Shown here one piece after another: positions 60,157 through 64,000 of a stretch of 64,000 bases of DNA; positions within the stretch are counted from its first letter, which is position 1, and each line of letters opens with the position of its first letter. Below the pieces are notes generated by a model. That model did not search any database. It was not told the DNA's origin and worked only from the letters and a program-made list of their open reading frames with translations. The DNA is from Sphingobacterium sp. lm-10 (GTDB lineage: Bacteria; Bacteroidota; Bacteroidia; Sphingobacteriales; Sphingobacteriaceae). The translations under genes were made by a program, and so were the position numbers. The stretch spans positions 186,001 through 250,000 of the forward strand of contig NZ_JAMJWC010000002.1 in assembly GCF_023554555.1 (NCBI RefSeq), read 5' to 3'.

Positions 60157-61179
60157 CTATGACATTGCATGGGATTTATGTTTTTCTGTTAACCCCTTTC
60201 TATACTGAAGTGGAGACAGCCCCGTTGCCCGTTTGAATGCGACCGAAAAAGAAGATGGCGCGGAATAACCTAACAGATAAGCAACCTCTTTAAAGGTGTG
60301 GTTATTGTCGGTGATCAATTTTCTGGCTTGTTCCATCTTGAGTTTCACGGCATACTCAAATATGCCCATCCCATAAAACTGTTTAAAACCTTTTTTAAGT
60401 TTAAATTCATTCAGTGCATATTCTTTAGCAAGAAATTCAATGGAATAAAACTTATCTAAATTCTTTTCCAGCAGATCTGCGATTCGTTGCAGCTTATCTT
60501 GTTCATCCTGTCTAAACACGACCGAACCTTTTGGAGTAGGGGATGTACTACTTTGTGCTTTTTGAAACAACAGACTCAGTAGCAGAAATATTTTCCCTTT
60601 GATGTAGTATTCTCGACTAATTTCATCCAGCTCACTGCTCTTAATTTCCAGCAATAAATTAGCAATTTCAGGACAAATTGGAATTCCTTTCGGAAATAGA
60701 TGCGCCGTCCGCCCGGCAGTAACGTCGTTAACGAATTTTCTCACGAAAGAATGTGTGGCGATCCATTCCGTAAAATGGCCAAGTTCCAGGTACATATCCA
60801 GGTGTCTGTAATTCTTGTTTTTCTCCAATACCACTTTTATGGCAGCACCTTTAGGCACAAAATACACGTACCCATGATAAGGCAGGTATTCGCGAGGTTG
60901 GCCAGCAATATTATCCTTAATCGTGTGTGAATGAAGAAAGAAACTCATCTCAATATAAGAACTCTCGCCCATCGTACTCGCTAATTTGCAATCTTTACGA
61001 TACAGGGAGTGATATTCCCGGATCGCTACGCTCTTCGACTCGTGGATGTAAATAGTTTTGAAATCCCCAACTTCGTTGTGTAATGACTTCTCAGTACAGG
61101 TGTTGTTACTGTTGCTACCTTTCCAAATTTCATCCAAATAAAAGAAATCCTGTACGGCACGCTGCTGATTTTTTCCCAT
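60157..61179 (-). CDS. AraC family transcriptional regulator (PchR-like)
   Basis: A 340-residue regulator started at the ATG at 61179 (MGKNQQRAVQDFFYLDEIWK). A longer frame opened by a TTG at 61257 would run into the promoter of the divergent receptor gene and is rejected. The C-terminal ~100 residues carry two helix-turn-helix motifs: FYSIEFLAKEYALNEFKLKKGFKQFYGMGIFEYAVKLKMEQA, then HTFKEVAYLLGYSAPSSFSVAFKRATGLSPLQYRKG (quoted in two parts). The N-terminal ligand domain (REYLPYHGYVYFVPKGAAIKVVLE) resembles PchR/YbtA-type siderophore regulators. Position, divergent from a siderophore receptor, supports iron/siderophore-responsive activation of that gene. Confidence 0.88.
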   Translation of the reverse strand: MGKNQQRAVQDFFYLDEIWKGSNSNNTCTEKSLHNEVGDFKTIYIHESKSVAIREYHSLYRKDCKLASTMGESSYIEMSFFLHSHTIKDNIAGQPREYLPYHGYVYFVPKGAAIKVVLEKNKNYRHLDMYLELGHFTEWIATHSFVRKFVNDVTAGRTAHLFPKGIPICPEIANLLLEIKSSELDEISREYYIKGKIFLLLSLLFQKAQSSTSPTPKGSVVFRQDEQDKLQRIADLLEKNLDKFYSIEFLAKEYALNEFKLKKGFKQFYGMGIFEYAVKLKMEQARKLITDNNHTFKEVAYLLGYSAPSSFSVAFKRATGLSPLQYRKGLTEKHKSHAMS

Positions 61180-61245
61180 ATGATAACCCTCCCGAATTCT
61201 AAAACATTTATACCAATCGCAAAAAGAACGATAGCGTGCATTTTC

Positions 61246-61253
61246 TACTTTTG
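61246..61253 (+). promoter_or_regulatory. Candidate -7 element of the siderophore receptor gene
   Basis: TACTTTTG matches TAnnTTTG and lies 33 bp before the receptor ATG (61287). It also lies within the rejected long reading frames of both the receptor and the AraC gene, which supports the shorter starts. Confidence 0.45.
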
Positions 61254-61286
61254 CCAAAGTTAATTAAACTAATTCTAAATAAGACA

Positions 61287-63680
61287 ATGAAGAAATATAA
61301 AATGGCTTTGCGTAGTTTGCAACATGCCCTGATCGCCTTTTGCTTCAGCATGATACTATGGCCAGGCACCGCCGCCGCCCAAAATGGCGGACAGATAGAG
61401 GGTCGGGTAATGTCTAGTAAGGGAATATCCGTAGCCGGAGTCGGTATTACAATCGCTAATAGTACTCAAAAAGCGGTTACCGATAAAACGGGGCGTTACA
61501 TATTGAAAAATGTACCTGAAGGAAACCTAGAAATCGCCGCTTCCTATGGGAAGACGATGGTTAAAAAAAGTATTACCGTTGATGCGGGATCAGTCCTAAC
61601 CCTTGATTTTGTATTAGAAGTAGCGAACGATGAAATTGAGTCGGTTCATGTCTCAGCAAACCGAAGAAATGTGCCATCCTCGACTCTGAGGTTATCCGAA
61701 AACCTATTGGTTACACCTCAGAACATTGTGGTGATCGACAAAGGTTTACTGAACGATCAGATGATATTTTCTACGGCAGAAGGTTTTACACGTAATGTCA
61801 GTGGTGCGCGCACGATCTATCATCAGGAAGAGGCGAGCGCCGGTATCGCGGTACGTGGATATTCTGCTTCCAACCTAAGAAACGGTATGGATGTGAGTGG
61901 TAGTTTCGGTCCGCTTCGCGAAGATATGGCTTTCGTAGATCGTATCGAATTTGTAAAAGGTCCGGCTGGCTTTATGATGGGCAATACACAGCCGGGTGGT
62001 TTCTATAACATTGTAACCAAAAAGCCCAAAGGGGAAGACGCGGTGAATACGGCTCGTCTGAGCCTGGGTAGCTTTGGCTTGTACCGTGCCGAGGTCGATG
62101 TAGATGGTAAGCTTTCGCAAGATGGTAAGCTGTTGGGCCGATTCAGCGTGATGGGAACCAAAAAAGGCTCACATGTGATGCATGCGTCCAATGAGCAATT
62201 CGTGATCAACCCGTCCATAAAATATGTACACTCCGAAAAAACAGACTTTACGGCAGAATACATTCTGTCCCAAAATGCCTTTACGGGTGGATTCTCAAAA
62301 TACGCGTACGGGATCAATGGATTTAAAGAATTGCCAAGAGAATTTAGCTTTTCCGACCCGATCATTGACCCGACAGTTGTGCGTGAGCACAATGTATATG
62401 GTACGGTAAACCATTATTTTTCGGATAACTGGATGATGACCGGACAATTCGGTTACATCAACTCGCAAATGCAGGGTGAATCATTGTATGCTACGTTCAA
62501 TTCTTTGGATCAGGAGGGAAACGTACGGAGGAATTTGGCTGCCGGAGATGCTATGAATACCTCCACCGTGGGCCAGATATTTATGAAAGGAAAGTTTGAC
62601 ATAGGCGAAGTGCAGAACAACGTATTGATGGGTTTAGATATGGGAACTAAATTTTATGTGGCAGACTGGTCGTCCATAGATACACTTGATGGCACATTTA
62701 ATATCTACAATCCAGTATATGGACAGCTACGAAAAGCCGATATTCCTACATATGACAGAAGCCAGTCTTTGCGAGAAAGAGGAGCACTTTATCTTACCGA
62801 ATACAGTTATTACTCTTTACACCTGCAAGATGAAGCTCACTTCCTAAACGATAAGTTGCGGATAGGTGCAGGATTAAGGTATACCACCACCATGCGTACC
62901 AGTGCCGCATCTAAGGGGGCTCGGGTGCATAATAGTGCCTTGACACCAAGATTTAGTGTGACGGGTCTGATTACGCCAACATTTACAGCGTTCGCCTTGT
63001 ACGATCAGACATTTCAGGAGCAAACTGGTACGCAGGTAAACGGCAATCCAGTAGATCCGGCTCGCGGCATCAGCAAAGAGTTAGGTTTAAAGAAAACCTG
63101 GTTTAATGGTAATTTATTAGCTGGTATAACCGCATATCACCTCGTACGTACAAATATCACTACGACAGCTGGGCCAGACAGACCAGGGTTAGTAGAACAG
63201 TCAGGAGAAGCGACTTCCAAGGGAATTGAAGTAGACGTAAATGGTAGGATCTCTCCGTCATTTAGTGTTATGTTCAACTACGCATATACAGATGCCAGGA
63301 TCAGCAAAGACAATAATCCGGATCGCATTGGCATGATGCTGTATGGAAATGCAGAGCATGTGACCAATGCGTGGTTAAATTATAACTTAGTCGGGGGAGC
63401 ATTAGAAGGTTTGGGCTTTTCGGCAGGCTACGAATATCAGGCAAAACGTGCGGCATGGCCGTCCATCGCGGCAGGTAAATACCTGCCAGACGACTTATTC
63501 ACGGTTGACTTAGGAGCATCCTTTAAAAGAGACAATTACAGCATTGCTGTTGTGGTCAACAATGTGCTGGATCGGTACAATTATACTGGTTTCTTACCTG
63601 GCGCTTGGGGTTACTCACATTATGGCTGGAGAGCCTTGCCGCCAAGAGGATTTAGAATGACATTGGGCTACACTTTTTAA
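61287..63680 (+). CDS. TonB-dependent siderophore receptor
   Basis: A 797-residue receptor: signal peptide LQHALIAFCFSMILWPGTAAAQ, a short CarboxypepD-regulatory-like domain (QIEGRVMSSKGISVAGVGITI ... TGRYILKNVPEG), then the FhuA/FpvA-type plug (QNIVVIDKGLLNDQMIFSTAEGFTRNVSG, GIAVRGYSASNLRNGMDVSGSFGP, VDRIEFVKGPAGFMMGNTQPGGFYNIVTKKP) and the barrel, ending in LPPRGFRMTLGYTF. The 'QVI/PGGxxNxVTKKP' and 'RG...' phrases are those of ferric-hydroxamate-type siderophore receptors. The start at ATG 61287 is preferred over GTG 61236, which lies upstream of the promoter box. The AraC gene is divergent and a small membrane protein follows 7 bp later. Confidence 0.93.
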   Translation: MKKYKMALRSLQHALIAFCFSMILWPGTAAAQNGGQIEGRVMSSKGISVAGVGITIANSTQKAVTDKTGRYILKNVPEGNLEIAASYGKTMVKKSITVDAGSVLTLDFVLEVANDEIESVHVSANRRNVPSSTLRLSENLLVTPQNIVVIDKGLLNDQMIFSTAEGFTRNVSGARTIYHQEEASAGIAVRGYSASNLRNGMDVSGSFGPLREDMAFVDRIEFVKGPAGFMMGNTQPGGFYNIVTKKPKGEDAVNTARLSLGSFGLYRAEVDVDGKLSQDGKLLGRFSVMGTKKGSHVMHASNEQFVINPSIKYVHSEKTDFTAEYILSQNAFTGGFSKYAYGINGFKELPREFSFSDPIIDPTVVREHNVYGTVNHYFSDNWMMTGQFGYINSQMQGESLYATFNSLDQEGNVRRNLAAGDAMNTSTVGQIFMKGKFDIGEVQNNVLMGLDMGTKFYVADWSSIDTLDGTFNIYNPVYGQLRKADIPTYDRSQSLRERGALYLTEYSYYSLHLQDEAHFLNDKLRIGAGLRYTTTMRTSAASKGARVHNSALTPRFSVTGLITPTFTAFALYDQTFQEQTGTQVNGNPVDPARGISKELGLKKTWFNGNLLAGITAYHLVRTNITTTAGPDRPGLVEQSGEATSKGIEVDVNGRISPSFSVMFNYAYTDARISKDNNPDRIGMMLYGNAEHVTNAWLNYNLVGGALEGLGFSAGYEYQAKRAAWPSIAAGKYLPDDLFTVDLGASFKRDNYSIAVVVNNVLDRYNYTGFLPGAWGYSHYGWRALPPRGFRMTLGYTF

Positions 63681-63687
63681 GTAAAAT

Positions 63688-64000
63688 ATGATCACCACCG
63701 GCTGTTTGTTATTTTTCATGGGCTTTATACTTTGGATGAATACTTCCAAGCGAATTAGCTGGCCAGACAAGCCGGTGGTGTTCATACAACTTCAACACGG
63801 CAGATTCAGCAAAATGCTGAGCATAGTGCTATTTGCTTTAGGAACCGGATTATGCACTGCGGCATGGGGCTTCGGAAGTGGTTTGTTTGCCGCGATAGTG
63901 ATCCTGATGATGATGGGTGGCCTGTGCGTTTTATGCTTTCCTTTTTCTTGGATCAGAATCCGTTATATCGCCGTTGTTTATCTCCTTTGCCTCTTTTTAG
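63688..64000 (+). CDS. Small membrane protein, DUF3325-like, cut by window end
   Basis: A partial gene of at least 104 codons with no stop before the window end. It starts MITTGCLLFFMGFILWMNTSK and has at least three hydrophobic segments: CLLFFMGFILW, IVLFALGTGLCTAAWGFGSGLFAAIVILMMMGGLCVLC and YIAVVYLLCLFL. The 'aaWG...G...a' phrase after a first helix is reminiscent of DUF3325, a family that sits behind TonB siderophore receptors with PepSY proteins in Proteobacteria. It begins 7 bp after the receptor stop, so co-transcription is near certain. The assignment to DUF3325 is tentative. Confidence 0.55.
   Translation, partial: MITTGCLLFFMGFILWMNTSKRISWPDKPVVFIQLQHGRFSKMLSIVLFALGTGLCTAAWGFGSGLFAAIVILMMMGGLCVLCFPFSWIRIRYIAVVYLLCLFL

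Noticed and set aside
60138..60157. Small palindrome GACTATAA/TTATAGTC
   Set aside because: Probably part of the AraC gene's transcript end; too short and AT-rich for a firm terminator or operator call.
61179..61257. Longer AraC start at a TTG codon
   Set aside because: It overlaps the likely promoter of the divergent receptor; the ATG at 61179 fits better.

Overview
The window comes from a chromosome of the phylum Bacteroidota, most likely Sphingobacteriaceae and probably Sphingobacterium or a close relative. Evidence: several candidate promoters carry the Bacteroidota -7 element TAnnTTTG; the gene set includes GldH, a PSP1/RicT protein with a Cys-rich N-terminus, a FISUMP lipoprotein, an MG2/TonB-plug hybrid protein, a Wzc kinase with a Gly-Tyr tail, and TonB-receptor/PepSY iron modules; base composition is moderately AT-rich. 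The genus is inferred by recognition, not by a search.

Region 1 (1-9.8 kb) is a polysaccharide assembly and export locus. Two GT4-type glycosyltransferases precede a tightly packed run: an S24/S26 peptidase-like protein, a PqqD-like RiPP recognition element (RRE), a nucleotidyltransferase-fold protein, an ABC exporter and an HPr-kinase-like P-loop protein. These run straight into the Wza-like exporter and Wzc-like tyrosine kinase, then ApaG. The five-gene insert resembles the accessory part of a RiPP (lasso-like) pathway, but no precursor peptide or cyclase is seen. It is the best candidate here for an undercharacterised system.

Region 2 (9.9-31.9 kb) holds an SDR protein, an ABC-F ATPase, mnmG, an Ig-like lipoprotein, a gamma-carbonic anhydrase, nadB/nadA, thiL, a leucine-degradation block (carboxyltransferase, acyl-CoA dehydrogenase, HMG-CoA lyase, hydratase), dxs, dnaA and a GH3 glucosidase. 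Two perfect parS palindromes lie directly upstream of mnmG. The nadB-nadA gap carries two perfect DnaA boxes 11 bp apart plus an AT-rich stretch. With dnaA about 9 kb further on, this is probably the chromosomal origin region.

Region 3 (32-48.7 kb) is mostly housekeeping: lpxK-gldH-ricT-holB on the minus strand; dnaN, a DedA protein, yicC, gmk, nadD and surE on the plus strand; an AmpD-like amidase, an unrecognised 439-aa protein, a Nudix hydrolase, a phosphoglucomutase and two fatty-acid/CoA enzymes.

Region 4 (48.7-64 kb) is more accessory: the MG2/TonB-plug protein, a 52-residue peptide gene ahead of a fimbrillin/FISUMP-type lipoprotein, purD, tRNA-Glu with a textbook promoter and terminator, and two iron-uptake-like modules (Cys-motif protein, TonB receptor and PepSY protein; then a divergent AraC regulator, a siderophore receptor and a small membrane protein cut by the window end). 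No rRNA, CRISPR array, insertion sequence or prophage was seen.
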